A DNA stretch of 64,000 nt from JAPLJM01 sp963708515 (GTDB taxonomy: Bacteria; Desulfobacterota; Syntrophia; Syntrophales; Fen-1087), in contig CAVPSX010000005.1 in the NCBI GenBank assembly GCA_963708515.1, forward strand, positions 1 to 64,000, read 5' to 3'. Of the stretch, positions 42,803-52,349 are shown piece after piece; positions within the stretch are counted from its first letter, which is position 1, and each line of letters begins with the position of its first letter. A model generated the notes under the pieces. It did no database searches and was not told the origin of the DNA. It saw nothing but the letters and a program-made list of their open reading frames with translations. Position numbers and translations under genes: made by a program.

Positions 42803-43941
42803 TGAGCATGAAAAACATGAACAAAATCAGGGAAGCGGCGCGCGACCCGCACGGGTATGCGGAATCTTACAAAACACGAACCCACAAGAAGATTGTCGGC
42901 TATTTCTGTTCCTATGCGCCCGAAGAGATCATCTGGGCCGCCGGCGCCCTGCCGCTAAGGATCTTCAGCCGCAAGTCCGGCATTCATCTGGCCGACAGGC
43001 ACCTGCAATCCTACTGCTGTTCGCTCGTGCGCGGTGCTTTGGAGGATGCCCTTTCGGGGGCGTTGAAATTTCTGGACGGCGTCGTCTTCCCCCACACCTG
43101 CGATTCCATCCAGCGTCTCTCCGATATCTGGCGGCTCAATGTCCCCTACGGCTTTCACACCGACGTCGTTCTGCCCGTCAAGCTCAATACGGACAGCGCA
43201 AGAGAGTACATGGTGAAAGTGCTCAAGGCGTTCAGGGTTGAGCTGGAGCAGAAACTGGACGTCAAAATCACCGACGACGCGTTAAGGGCGTCGATGGATC
43301 TCTACGGCAAACTGCGCGGCCTGTTGGGGCGGATCTATGAAATCCGGTCGCAAAATCCCGATGCCATAAGCGGCTCCGATGTGTACAGCATCATGAAGGC
43401 CGCCATGATCATGGATCGGCAGGAGCTGCTGACGTTGCTCGACGAAGGGGTCAAGGAGCTGGTGGAGCAGAAGAAAAGCGCCGGAGCGGCTGTCTGCCGC
43501 AAGCGTGTGGTCCTCTCCGGCGGAATCTGTGATTTTCCCGATGTTTATCCGATGATCGAGGAGGCGGGCGGCGCCGTCGTCTGGGACGATCTCTGCATGG
43601 GGACACGGACCTTCGCCGGCGATTATGCTGCAAAGGAAGATCCCATCGAGGCCATTGCCGGGCGCTACCTGGAACGGATCGTCTGTCCGGCCAAGCACAG
43701 CGGCCTGACGAGCCGCGCCGATCATCTTGTCAAAATGGTCAGGGAAAGGGACGCGCAGGGCGTGATCATCCTGCTTTTGAAGTTCTGCGATCCCCATGCC
43801 TTCGACTATCCCTATCTGAAGAACGCCCTGGACAAGGAGGGGGTCCCGAACATGCTGCTCGAAGTCGAAGATCAACTGCCGCCGGACGGGCAGTTGAGAA
43901 CGCGCTTCGAGGCTTTTTTAGAGATGCTGCAAAGGAGATGA
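42799..43941 (+). CDS. 2-hydroxyacyl-CoA dehydratase/benzoyl-CoA reductase-family subunit (HgdB-like)
   Basis: 380 residues. Cysteines that could bind the [4Fe-4S] cluster are in YFCSYAPEEIIWAAGALP, YCCSLVRGALEDAL and FPHTCDSIQRLSDIW, the usual three-part pattern of the family; LSGGICDFPDVYPMIEEAGG and FCDPHAFDYPYLKN mark the C-terminal domain. It forms a dimer with the downstream subunit (4-base overlap). The family removes water from 2-hydroxyacyl-CoA or reduces aromatic CoA esters with an ATP-dependent activator, which I do not see in this window. Confidence 0.88.
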   Translation: MMSMKNMNKIREAARDPHGYAESYKTRTHKKIVGYFCSYAPEEIIWAAGALPLRIFSRKSGIHLADRHLQSYCCSLVRGALEDALSGALKFLDGVVFPHTCDSIQRLSDIWRLNVPYGFHTDVVLPVKLNTDSAREYMVKVLKAFRVELEQKLDVKITDDALRASMDLYGKLRGLLGRIYEIRSQNPDAISGSDVYSIMKAAMIMDRQELLTLLDEGVKELVEQKKSAGAAVCRKRVVLSGGICDFPDVYPMIEEAGGAVVWDDLCMGTRTFAGDYAAKEDPIEAIAGRYLERIVCPAKHSGLTSRADHLVKMVRERDAQGVIILLLKFCDPHAFDYPYLKNALDKEGVPNMLLEVEDQLPPDGQLRTRFEAFLEMLQRR

Positions 43942-45192
43942 AAATGGCGGAAGAAATGAAAATAGCGGATCCCGAAAAAGAGAAGCGAAAGATCAAGTCC
44001 GTCAAGCAGATGAAGGATATCATGACGACCTATTACATCGACGCCAAAACGGCCGGACAGACGGGCAAGAAGGTCGCCTGGATCACAAGCGGCGGGCCGG
44101 TGGAGCCCCTGATCGTGATGGATGTCATTCCCGTTTATCCCGAAAATCACGGGGCCATGATCGGCGCCAGCCGCATGGGCGTCGGGCTGTACGAGAAGGC
44201 CGAATCCATGGGCTATGCAAGCGATCTGTGCTCCTACGCCTGCGCGGACATCGCCTGCGCCACGGTCAACGGCGGGCCGATCGGCGGTCTTCCGAAACCC
44301 GACATGCTCGTGTGCTGCAACAACATCTGCGGGACCGTCCTGAAATGGTATGAAATCCAGGCCCGCTATTTCAACGCGCCGTTGTTCATTCTGGACACGC
44401 CCTTCTGCCATACCGAATACAATGCGGACATTCAGAAGTACGTGCGCCGGCAGATCGGGGAATATATCCACTTTCTGGAGCAACACTGCGGCAAGCCGTT
44501 CGATTATGACCGCATGCAGGAGGTCGGGAAGCTCTCCGTCACCGGCCAGAGGCTCTGGCAGGACGGTGCTGGACACGACCATGCACAGGCCCGCCCCCAT
44601 GAGCGCCTTCGACGCCTTTTTCCACCTGGCCCTGATCGTGACGCTGCGCGGGACACAGCAGGCCGTGGACTACTATCAATTGCTGCTGGCGGAGATGAAA
44701 CAGCGCATCGCCGACGGCATCGGGGCCGTTCCCAATGAAAAATACCGCCTGCTCTGGGACAACCTGCCCGTCTGGTACCGGACAAAGTGGCTCTCCGAAA
44801 AATTCGCCGCCCACGACGCCTGTCTGGTGGCCGACACCTACACATCGGCCTGGTGCGGTTCGCTCAAGTATGTCGATGAAAATAATTTTCTCGAAACCAT
44901 GGCCGAGTGCTACACGCGGATCTATCTGAATATCGGCGTGGATGAGATGGCGCGAACCGTCATGGAGATGGTGGACAAGTACGATGTGGACGGCATCGTC
45001 ATGCACTCCAACCGGAGCTGCAAGCCCTATTCGCTGGGACAGTACGATATTCAGCGCATCGTCGAGCAGCAGAAGGGCATCCCGTCGCTCATGATCGAAG
45101 CCGATATGACGGACGAACGCAAGTTTTCTGAAAGCCAGATCGAGACGCGCATTGACGCTTTCATCGAGGTTTTGCAGGAAAAGAAGAAGTAG
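43938..45192 (+). pseudogene. 2-hydroxyacyl-CoA dehydratase-family subunit (HgdA-like), interrupted by a frameshift
   Basis: Frame 1 (43938 to about 44565) has VAWITSGGPVEPLIVMDVIPVYPENHGAM, SDLCSYACADIACA and GLPKPDMLVCCNNICGTVLKWYEI, all with family cysteines. The second frame resumes near 44565 with VLDTTMHRPAPMSAFDAFFHLALI and runs to DGIVMHSNRSCKPYSLGQYDI and the stop at 45192. The two parts make one ~417-residue subunit. The break lies in the stretch 44560-44572. Conservation on both sides is good, so the gene may be intact in the organism. Confidence 0.82.
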
Positions 45193-45273
45193 GAGTAGAA
45201 GATGTCAGTTTGTTACGCATAGTAAAGCCTGCACGGCCTGTTGAAGCAGTGCAGGCCATATTATCATGTCATT

Positions 45274-46559
45274 TCATCTCGGCGGCGCTTTCTTTTTCTT
45301 TGCCTCTTCCTTCCAGTCAAGGATAGCGTCGCTATTCTTCTTGACGCTCCATCCAAGCTTGTAGAGCTCCTCGAGGCTCCTGTCTGTAACAGTGCCGTCG
45401 ACCCAGAGCTCCTTCTTCTTTATGCCGACGAGTGTCGCGGCCCTGTCGCTGATCGCCTTTGCGATGGCATGCGCGTCCTCTGTCCAGAGAAGGTGGTCCA
45501 CGGGCGAGATGAAGACCAGGGTGTTCTCCGTCGTCCCGCAGGGAATGTGCCGAGCGAGATAAAGCTTTTTATCGGAGCCACGCTTCGGTTGTAAACGGCG
45601 TACATGATGGCCATGCGCGTACGGAACGCCGCCAGGTCTTCTGATTCCGTGCGAAGGGCGAATTTCAGGAGTTCGTTCCTGTTCTTCGTGTGCTTCATGT
45701 CCTCCCGGGCGGCAAAAAAAAGGGTCTGGTCGCGGGGCGTAAAAACATTTTTCTCAATAGAGAGATCTGTGAGTGTCGGGTCCATTTCCATGTTATCGAG
45801 TTTTTCCCTGTTCAGGCGCCGGAGTTCCGTGGGCGGGGTTTTCGCGATCATGTCGTTGAGAAGCTGTAGGCTGCCTGTGACCGACAGCGCAAAACCCACG
45901 CCGCCGGGGATCATCGCCTTGAGGGCTGTCGCGCTCAGGCTCCCGGCTAAGCCCGCTTCCGTGATCTTGTCGATCTCCTGCTACAGTAGCGGATTGGGAG
46001 AGTAAACGTCAACGCCGAACTCGTAGGCATATTCCCTTTTCCGGTTCGAATATCCTGTGAGGCCTGCCAGCCTTGAATCTTAGCCGGCCCCGGGTTTTGA
46101 CCGGACAGCCTCTCCTGCCATCCGGAACGTCTTCCCTATGCCGGTGGCTGTGCCTGCAATAGCTTTTTTAGGGTCGCTCGCCATGGCCTTCACGCCTGCT
46201 AAGGTCTCTGATCCGGCCTTCTTCAGACTGCCTTGGAACGCGTCTGACTGCTGCAGCTTCCTCATCGCGTCATTGGCCTTCATCTCCTCGATGCGCTTCT
46301 TAAGCGATGCTGTGGAAATGACCATGAACCTGCCGAATTTGGATACAATCGCATAGGTGTTCATGTAGCCGTCGTTTTGTACGGTCTCGTCAATGCTGTG
46401 AAACTGGCCTTTGAGAAGGCTTTTATCCAGTATCTTAGAAGCATTGAGCGGACGCGGAGTTTCATAAGCTTCTTCCGCTGCAATCGTGACTTTTGCAGAA
46501 GGCGGCAGGACCAACAAGGCTGCCAGTACAAAAGATATCGCGCTGAAATACGTCTTCAC
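45274..46559 (-). pseudogene. Decayed gene for an exported protein of unknown family
   Basis: Starting at ATG 46559 with a signal peptide (MKTYFSAISFVLAALLVLPPSAK), a single frame continues across TAA (46082-46080) and TAG (45983-45981) without loss of coding character: DSRLAGLTGYSNRKREYAYEFG lies between them, and QEIDKITEAGLAGSLSATALKA follows. A frameshift near 45540 then leads to the last part (DHLLWTEDAHAIAKAISDRAATLVG, ending KEEAKKKKAPPR). Rejoined it would be roughly 430 residues. Both stops could be single changes at Gln codons (CAA, CAG). I do not recognise the family. 45193-45273 holds nothing notable. Confidence 0.7.
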
Positions 46560-46688
46560 AAGGACGACCCCCTTTCTCTGCCGGTCACAAGTTAAAAAGT
46601 TTCATGGCCGAATGCCCCGCGCCAGCCAGCACATCCAATTAAACAAGAAAATTGAATGGTGATTTATTTGAAAATATTACCAGACATG

Positions 46689-47699
46689 TTAATAATGATC
46701 ATCGGCCCGGGTCTTTCCTTTGAACAGCCGGTAAACAAATATCGTATAGCAGATGACAATCGGCATGCCGATCATGGCGATGACGGCCATAACCTGCAGC
46801 GTGTAAAGCCCGGTTGAGCTGTTATAAATCGTCAGACTCAAGTTCGGGTCATTGGAGGCAGTGATCAGGTTGGGAAATTGAGCTGCGCCTGCTGCCAGGA
46901 ACAGGCCAATAAATGAAAAGGACGACTCCCAAAACGGGGCGGCGTCATTTTTTTTACGCAGTGAAAAGAATAATCCTATAAGTCCCGCAAACGTAAACAC
47001 AACGGCCACGTACATTAAAGCATTCCCCGACAGACGCGGAAATATACCAAGCAGCACAACAAAATAAATTCCCGCCGTGATGAAATTAATCCACATTAAA
47101 ACCCGCACGGCCTTGAATGAACGCTCTTGCAATTTCCCTTCCGTTTTCATGACGGCCCAGGACGCGCCCTGCAGCAGCACGGCGGCCAGTCCGGTAATAC
47201 CGAACAACAACGGCACGGGACGCAGCAGCGTGAAAAAGCTTCCAGCATACTCCATTTTACCATCAAGCGGCACGCCGTAGATCACATTGCCCAAAGCCAC
47301 ACCAAATAATAGAGCCGCCAAAGCGCTTCCGCCGACCAGAGCTTTTTCCCAGATTCCGGCGCGCGCCGGGTCGTTAGCGCGAAACTCCATCGATACCGCG
47401 CGGAAAATAAGCGCGAGCAAAACCAGCATCATCGCCAGATAAAAGCCGGAAAACGCGGTGGCATATGCATGAGGAAACGCCGCAAACAATGCGCCTCCTC
47501 CGGTAATCAACCAGACTTCGTTACCGTCCCAGACCGGGCCGATGGACGCGATGAGCGTATCCTTCTCTTCCTTTGTCACAGCCAGACAAGGCAGCAAAGT
47601 TGCAACACCCAGGTCGAATCCATCCAAAAGTGCGTAACCAAGCAATAGGATGAAAATAAGCAAAAACCATAGGATTTGAAAATTCTGGATATTTTCCAT
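46689..47699 (-). CDS. cydB: Cytochrome bd ubiquinol oxidase subunit II
   Basis: 336 residues, eight to nine membrane helices. LLGYALLDGFDLGVATLLP near the N-terminus and GPVWDGNEVWLITGGGALFAAFPHAYA are the family signatures. It forms the quinol oxidase with CydA, 32 bases upstream, and reduces oxygen to water without proton pumping. In an anaerobe this is most likely oxygen defence. The 129 bases upstream of its neighbour pseudogene hold no gene. Confidence 0.95.
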   Translation of the reverse strand: MENIQNFQILWFLLIFILLLGYALLDGFDLGVATLLPCLAVTKEEKDTLIASIGPVWDGNEVWLITGGGALFAAFPHAYATAFSGFYLAMMLVLLALIFRAVSMEFRANDPARAGIWEKALVGGSALAALLFGVALGNVIYGVPLDGKMEYAGSFFTLLRPVPLLFGITGLAAVLLQGASWAVMKTEGKLQERSFKAVRVLMWINFITAGIYFVVLLGIFPRLSGNALMYVAVVFTFAGLIGLFFSLRKKNDAAPFWESSFSFIGLFLAAGAAQFPNLITASNDPNLSLTIYNSSTGLYTLQVMAVIAMIGMPIVICYTIFVYRLFKGKTRADDHY

Positions 47700-47731
47700 C
47701 TCCGCTATCCCTTATAACGATTGGTCTTCCT

Positions 47732-49042
47732 TCACGATGCCGCGGGTCCTTGTCTGACAAGTTTGACAAAGAGCTGAACAAACATGACAAACAGCAGCAG
47801 GTAAACCAGAGAAAACATGGCTAAGCTAAAGGCAATTTCACCTGCTGACACCACCACCGACGCGGCGCTGGCGGTTTTCATCAATCCTTGAATAATCCAG
47901 GGCTGCCTGCCAACCTCTGCGGTAATCCAGCCTGTTTCATGAGCCAGATGCGGTAGCGGAATCAGGAAGGGCAGCAAAAACAGGTACCATTTAGCTGTGT
48001 AAAGTTTTCCCGTCCACAAAAGCCACGCGCCCAGAAGCCCCAGCGCAATGAAGATCATGCCCAGACCCACCATGATATGATAGGACTGAAACACCAGATT
48101 TACCGGCGGCCAATTTTCCTTCGGAGCATCATTCAACCCCTTGATTTCAGAATTAAAATCGAAATTATACAGAAAGCTTAAAAGTTTGGGCACATAAATG
48201 CCGTAGGTTTTTTCATTGTCCTCATCTACGTATCCGATGACATACAATGGAACGCCTCGGCTTGTTTTAAAATGCCCTTCCATCGCCGCCGCCTTCACCG
48301 GCTGCGTGTTGATGACCTGGATTGCATGAGCATGGGCGGCTCCCAACTGCACAAGCGGCGTGATTGCAAAAAGTATAATGCCGATTTTCAGCATCGTCCG
48401 GGCGGTCTGGCCATGAAGACCTTTGCGGACATAGTGACCGGCAATGCCCGAAACCAAGATCGCGCAGGTGATCCAGGAGGCCAAAACGGTATGAATAAAC
48501 CGGACGATCGTGGACGGATTAAAAACAGCAGCTTGAAAACTGGTCAGAAAAACTTTCCCGGCGGCATTGATTTCGTATCCGGCAGGGGTCTGCATCCACG
48601 AGTTGGCCACAATAATCCAGAAGGCGGAAAGGTGCCCGCCGACAAATACCAGAAACGCGGCAAGCCAGTACACTTTTGGCGACACTTTTTTTCTGCCAAA
48701 AACCAGAACGCCGATAAAAACGGACTCAAGAAAAAAAGCAATGACGCCTTCGGCAGCCAGGATCGGTCCGAAAATATCCCCCACCGTGCGCGAATATTGA
48801 GACCAGTTGGTTCCGAAGGAAAACTCCATCACAATGCCGGTTGCCGCACCGAGAACAAAAATCAGTCCCAGCAGTCGGGCGAAAAAATCCGTGATTTTAA
48901 GATAGATATCATCTTTTTTGACCAGATGCAGCGTCTCCGAAATCAGAATGACCCCTGCAGTGCCCAAGGTCATCATCGGGAAGAGAAAATGGAAGCCGAT
49001 AGTAATAGCAAACTGAATTCGGGCAAGGAACAACGCGTCCAT
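47732..49042 (-). CDS. cydA: Cytochrome bd ubiquinol oxidase subunit I
   Basis: 436 residues. FHFLFPMM carries the haem b595-type axial His near residue 18, the conserved GRQPW is in WITAEVGRQPWIIQG, and a further His lies in AAHAHAIQV. The loop between helices 6 and 7 (Q-loop) is short, as in the small CydA form common outside Enterobacteria. Transcription should begin near 49114 from the TTGACACACAA-type promoter at 49121-49149, giving a leader of about 70 bases. It is the first gene of the cydAB operon. Confidence 0.95.
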   Translation of the reverse strand: MDALFLARIQFAITIGFHFLFPMMTLGTAGVILISETLHLVKKDDIYLKITDFFARLLGLIFVLGAATGIVMEFSFGTNWSQYSRTVGDIFGPILAAEGVIAFFLESVFIGVLVFGRKKVSPKVYWLAAFLVFVGGHLSAFWIIVANSWMQTPAGYEINAAGKVFLTSFQAAVFNPSTIVRFIHTVLASWITCAILVSGIAGHYVRKGLHGQTARTMLKIGIILFAITPLVQLGAAHAHAIQVINTQPVKAAAMEGHFKTSRGVPLYVIGYVDEDNEKTYGIYVPKLLSFLYNFDFNSEIKGLNDAPKENWPPVNLVFQSYHIMVGLGMIFIALGLLGAWLLWTGKLYTAKWYLFLLPFLIPLPHLAHETGWITAEVGRQPWIIQGLMKTASAASVVVSAGEIAFSLAMFSLVYLLLFVMFVQLFVKLVRQGPAAS

Positions 49043-49110
49043 AGTTACCCCTAAGTTCTGTGTGGCGTCACAATATAGAATTGTCCATTGAATTGATAGG
49101 ACATTGCTTT

Positions 49111-49602
49111 TTACGGGGGGAGTATATGAAGAAGGATTTTGTGTGTCAATTGAATTTTAACCGCAAGATCCCGAAGATCTGAAATCAAAGACGGAGTCGC
49201 CCGTTGAATCAGGGTATCCCCATTGGCAAGAAGAAACTGGACAATAACAACAGCATCCTTCTTGTCCGTCTTGGTCTTCCTGAGCGGCATCTTCACGTAA
49301 TTGGAAGTCAGCAGAGGGTTGATGAGAAGGACCTTGTAACCCTCAGAAACCAGTTAAGAAAAGAGATTGACATGATAGGATGCAGTAGATTCCATTCCGA
49401 TTAAAACAGATGAGATGGAAACCGCCGCAAGATGTCCCTTCAGTTTTTCAAAACCCTTCCGATCCATGGTCGCTGAAAACTGAAAGAGCTTGGTCTCATC
49501 CCCTGTTGTCCCACAGGCATCAAACTTATCCTTGGAAACATCGATTCCGACAAAACCATTAAAGCTGCCTTTTAATCCTGACATCGCATCACCTCCCATC
49601 AA
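49111..49602 (-). pseudogene. IS110-family transposase remnant
   Basis: From ATG 49602 the sequence GSFNGFVGIDVSKDKFDACG is the start of the DEDD domain of IS110 transposases (first catalytic Asp in GIDVSK), followed by VLIGMESTASYHVNLFS. An in-frame TAA at 49356-49354 interrupts it, and the frame resumes as LVSEGYKVLLINPLLTSNYVKMPLRKTKTDKKDA, which holds further family residues. The gene then ends near 49111; the C-terminal Ser-containing domain is missing. So it is an inactive fragment. 49603-49824, upstream of the start, may keep part of the left end where bridge RNA is encoded in active relatives, but nothing definite is seen. Confidence 0.8.
49121..49149 (-). promoter_or_regulatory. Promoter of cydAB, TTGACACACAA type
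   Basis: Minus-strand TTGACA (49149-49144), continuing as TTGACACACAA, and TATACT (49126-49121) with 17 bp spacing. This is a near-consensus sigma-70 promoter. It lies 79 bases before cydA and overlaps the end of the IS110 remnant, so the insertion did not remove it. Confidence 0.65.
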
Positions 49603-49824
49603 AAGACGGGAATAGCAGGCGCCGTCGCCTCCGGATCAATCCTCCAGCGTGACAAGGATTCAATGATCCAACCAACCTATTATGGTTCACAGAGGCTTGA
49701 AACATACTGAAATGAGGGCTCTATCACCCAGGAAGAAAGGAGTCCTCCTGCCTTCCCATGAACAATACCTAAAAACAGTTATACATCATTGTATACTAAT
49801 TCATGGTAGAGGGAAGGAAGGTGA

Positions 49825-50316
49825 CTACTTCATGGTATACCCGCGACCGTCAAGGCAGGCGCCTTGTGCCCGTTGATAGTCTGCACGCATTTGATTGAGT
49901 CGGGTTTCCGTCATATCACCAGTTGAGAGTTGAGTCGGGTCGTAGCCTGTCTGACTCACAGCCCAACTATGGCATTCGTAACGATCCTTTGCCTGTAGCT
50001 CTTCGCTCTGGCCGTGCCGGGGATAGACAAAGATTCTTTCAGTCGATGATGGCGTTACAGACGGCGCTGGTTGAATATACACCGGAAGCTGTTCTCGGAT
50101 GATCACCGGTGGAGGTGTGTAATAGGGCGCATAATAATAAGGCGCCAGAACTGCTGCCCCTCCTAATACCGCCCAGGGTACCCACCAACCACTATATCCT
50201 CCATGGCCTCTATATCCTCCATAACCTCCATGGCCGCCTCCTGCTTCACCGGACAATGGGCTTATGAGAAAGATGGCCATTGTGAGCATAAGAATCGCAC
50301 AGGCAACTTTTTTCAT
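49825..50316 (-). CDS. Exported Gly/Tyr/Pro-rich protein of unknown function
   Basis: 163 residues. A signal peptide (MKKVACAILMLTMAIFLISPLSGEA) is followed by a GGHGGYGGYRGHGGYSG stretch, a short hydrophobic segment (WWVPWAVLGGAAVLAPYYY) and a Pro-rich region. The C-terminal part (EELQAKDRYECHSWAVSQTGYDPTQ and RAQGACLDGRGYTMK) has two cysteines and looks like the globular end of small glycine-zipper-like periplasmic proteins. No enzymatic motif. It stands alone; probably an envelope structural protein. Confidence 0.72.
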   Translation of the reverse strand: MKKVACAILMLTMAIFLISPLSGEAGGGHGGYGGYRGHGGYSGWWVPWAVLGGAAVLAPYYYAPYYTPPPVIIREQLPVYIQPAPSVTPSSTERIFVYPRHGQSEELQAKDRYECHSWAVSQTGYDPTQLSTGDMTETRLNQMRADYQRAQGACLDGRGYTMK

Positions 50317-50417
50317 ATTTCACCTCCTTATAGCTTCGGCAAATGTGTTTATAATCTTTATACTCCCCTTTTCAAGTTGTTTCCATGAATAATAGGAAAC
50401 ATGCTGCCAAAATCCTC

Positions 50418-50446
50418 TTGACACACAAAATCCCCCCTCATATACT
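50418..50446 (+). promoter_or_regulatory. Promoter of the TMEM175-like gene, TTGACACACAA type
   Basis: TTGACA (50418-50423) and TATACT (50441-50446) with 17 bp spacing; both boxes are consensus or one base off, and the TTGACACACAA extension is kept. The leader to the start codon at 50581 is about 130 bases, with an AGGAGGGAGG ribosome site. Confidence 0.65.
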
Positions 50447-50580
50447 TTCTCTGCGCAAGAGGATTGTCTTATCGATCTGGCAAAGCCCTGGGTGTTCTTC
50501 AGCCCGGTGCGGTATTAGTTGATCCCCTCACCCATGGGTTCTACTGAGGCCTCAGGTGCAAGGAGGGAGGTTTATAACCT

Positions 50581-51237
50581 GTGGCATCCCACACCATCAT
50601 GGATAATCCCATTCGCAAGTCAATCGAGGAACGGGGGATAAAACTGGACAAGAACAGGCTGGAAGCACTCACGGACGGGATATTTGCCTTTTCCATGACC
50701 CTCCTTGTGACAAGTCTCATACTCCCGCGCTCGGCAACCATCACCCAAACTTCAACAGAAGCCCTCTTAAGCCTTGTTCCGGACTTCTTTCATTATATCA
50801 TCGCTTTTTTTGTGCTCTCGGCATTCTGGATGTCCCACCATGTTCAGTTCACCCACATCCGTTCCCTTGACAGGCCCTTCCTTTTTTTAAATATCATCGG
50901 ACTTTTTTTTGTCACGGTCGTCCCGTTCTCCACGAGTTTCATCGGCGATTATTCTGACGATCTTGTGGCAACGGCCGTTTTCGAGATCAACCTCCTTGTT
51001 CTGGGCCTTGTCTTCCTCCTCCAGTGGGTGTATGCAACCCGCGGGTACCTGCTCGTCTCACCCGACTATCCTGAAATACGGATCCGGTTCGGAATCTGGC
51101 GGAACCTGGTCATACCCTCCCTCTCTCTTTTCGGGATCATCCTTGCGGTTGCCGGATTTAAAAGCAGCACCATGGTATACCTCCTTTCACCGCTGGCATC
51201 ATGGACAGTGGGGCGGGTGATACTAAAAAAGGGGTGA
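50581..51237 (+). CDS. TMEM175 (DUF1211)-family membrane protein, putative potassium channel
   Basis: 218 residues from GTG 50581 (a later in-frame ATG six codons on is possible). RLEALTDGIFAFSMTLLVTSL (residues ~26-46) corresponds to the first helix of bacterial TMEM175, whose FSD-like motif is here LTD. About six helices follow (FFHYIIAFFVLSAFWMSHHVQF, FLNIIGLFFVTVVPFSTSFIG, INLLVLGLVFLLQWVYA). Relatives form tetrameric K+ channels. It is a single gene with its own promoter. Confidence 0.82.
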   Translation: MASHTIMDNPIRKSIEERGIKLDKNRLEALTDGIFAFSMTLLVTSLILPRSATITQTSTEALLSLVPDFFHYIIAFFVLSAFWMSHHVQFTHIRSLDRPFLFLNIIGLFFVTVVPFSTSFIGDYSDDLVATAVFEINLLVLGLVFLLQWVYATRGYLLVSPDYPEIRIRFGIWRNLVIPSLSLFGIILAVAGFKSSTMVYLLSPLASWTVGRVILKKG

Positions 51238-51361
51238 TTGCAGGGTAAATCGTCAGGGGCGGCAATCCGACCCGCCATCATGGCTGTTCCCATGAGTGAC
51301 CACCTGAAGGGAAATGCCGGCCGCAGTTTGAGTTATTTTTATGGTTTTTTATGGAGTTATC

Positions 51362-51898
51362 GTGCCGATTTATGAATTTGCAGGAAAGAGGCCAAGCATA
51401 TCACCCGGGGCGTTTGTCCACCCGCAAGCCGTTGTCATCGGTGACGCGACGATAGGCGATGAATGCCTCATTGCCCCCTGCGCCGTTATCAGGGCTGATT
51501 TCGGGCCCATCATCATCGGCGAGGGGTCAAGCATACAGGATAACGCGACGATCCATGTGACCCCGGGCGATAAGGTGGTTATCGGCAGGCATGTCATCGT
51601 TGCGCATCATGCCGTTCTCCATGACGTCACCCTGCATGAGCGCTGTGTGATCGGCATGGGGGCCGTCCTCCTGCAGAAAGTGGTCTGCGAGGAGGGCGTC
51701 ATTGTTGCGGCGGGCGCGGTCGTGCCCCAGGGAATGCATATCCCGGCGAGAAAACTCGTTGCTGGGAATCCGGCCAGGGTCGTCAAGGATGTGTCGCCGG
51801 AGATGGAGGCCTATGTGGCTATGGGCATTGATGCGTATAAGGAGCTCAACCGTCGCTACCGGCAGACAATGAAAGAAATTGCGCGAGAAGAAACTTGA
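51362..51898 (+). CDS. Gamma-carbonic anhydrase-like hexapeptide-repeat protein
   Basis: 178 residues from GTG 51362, chosen because GGAG lies 5 bases upstream; a longer frame from 51341 starts inside that leader. Repeats of the left-handed beta-helix are clear (GAFVHPQAVVIGDATIGDECLI, IGEGSSIQDNATIHV, GRHVIVAHHAVLHDVTLHERC). Zinc ligands would be the histidines in AHHAVLHD, as in gamma-CA/PaaY proteins. A C-terminal helix completes the trimer interface. Likely activity is carbonic anhydrase or a related thioesterase function. Confidence 0.88.
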   Translation: MPIYEFAGKRPSISPGAFVHPQAVVIGDATIGDECLIAPCAVIRADFGPIIIGEGSSIQDNATIHVTPGDKVVIGRHVIVAHHAVLHDVTLHERCVIGMGAVLLQKVVCEEGVIVAAGAVVPQGMHIPARKLVAGNPARVVKDVSPEMEAYVAMGIDAYKELNRRYRQTMKEIAREET

Positions 51899-51961
51899 TG
51901 CAAGCTCCGGGCATCGCGCGGCTCATACAGATGACGACAATGACTACAGAGAAATGACGGC

Positions 51962-52231
51962 ATGGACGATGTCACGACATTGAATCAGCTTGAAGAATTG
52001 GCCCTCAGGCTGGGATTGACGATCCGCTATGAGTCGTTGAAGATAGACGGATCCCTTTATGTCGGAGGATTTTGCCGTGTTAGGGGACAGGATTTTGTGA
52101 TTGTCAGTAAAAGAGCAACAACACAGGAGCGGATTCATGTTCTGACGAATGCGCTGAAGCGGTGCGAGCTCAGTGAGATTTATATTTTGCCATCACTCAG
52201 AAAATTGCTGGAACAGGAGACTGCCCCATAA
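51962..52231 (+). CDS. Small conserved-looking protein of unknown function
   Basis: 89 residues. It begins with a helical segment (TTLNQLEELALRLGLTIRYE), then SLYVGGFCRVRGQDFVIVSKRATTQERIHVLTNALKRCE, a beta-hairpin/helix pattern with one Cys, ending in LPSLRKLLEQETAP. No signal peptide and no motif I recognise. It follows the gamma-CA gene by 63 bases. 52232-52349 holds nothing notable. Confidence 0.6.
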   Translation: MDDVTTLNQLEELALRLGLTIRYESLKIDGSLYVGGFCRVRGQDFVIVSKRATTQERIHVLTNALKRCELSEIYILPSLRKLLEQETAP

Positions 52232-52349
52232 TATTGGATAAAAAATATCAAGCACGATTGCAGAAGGCAAAGCCCTTGCCGGTTTTGAAGAACCTACAGC
52301 GCTTCATGATCGGTATGCTTCGCAACACCCGCCCATGCGGGAAAAGGCG

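Noticed and set aside
45981..45983. TAG read as pyrrolysine
   Set aside because: The same gene also has a TAA and a frameshift, no pyl genes are seen, and the gene is not a methylamine methyltransferase. Decay is simpler.
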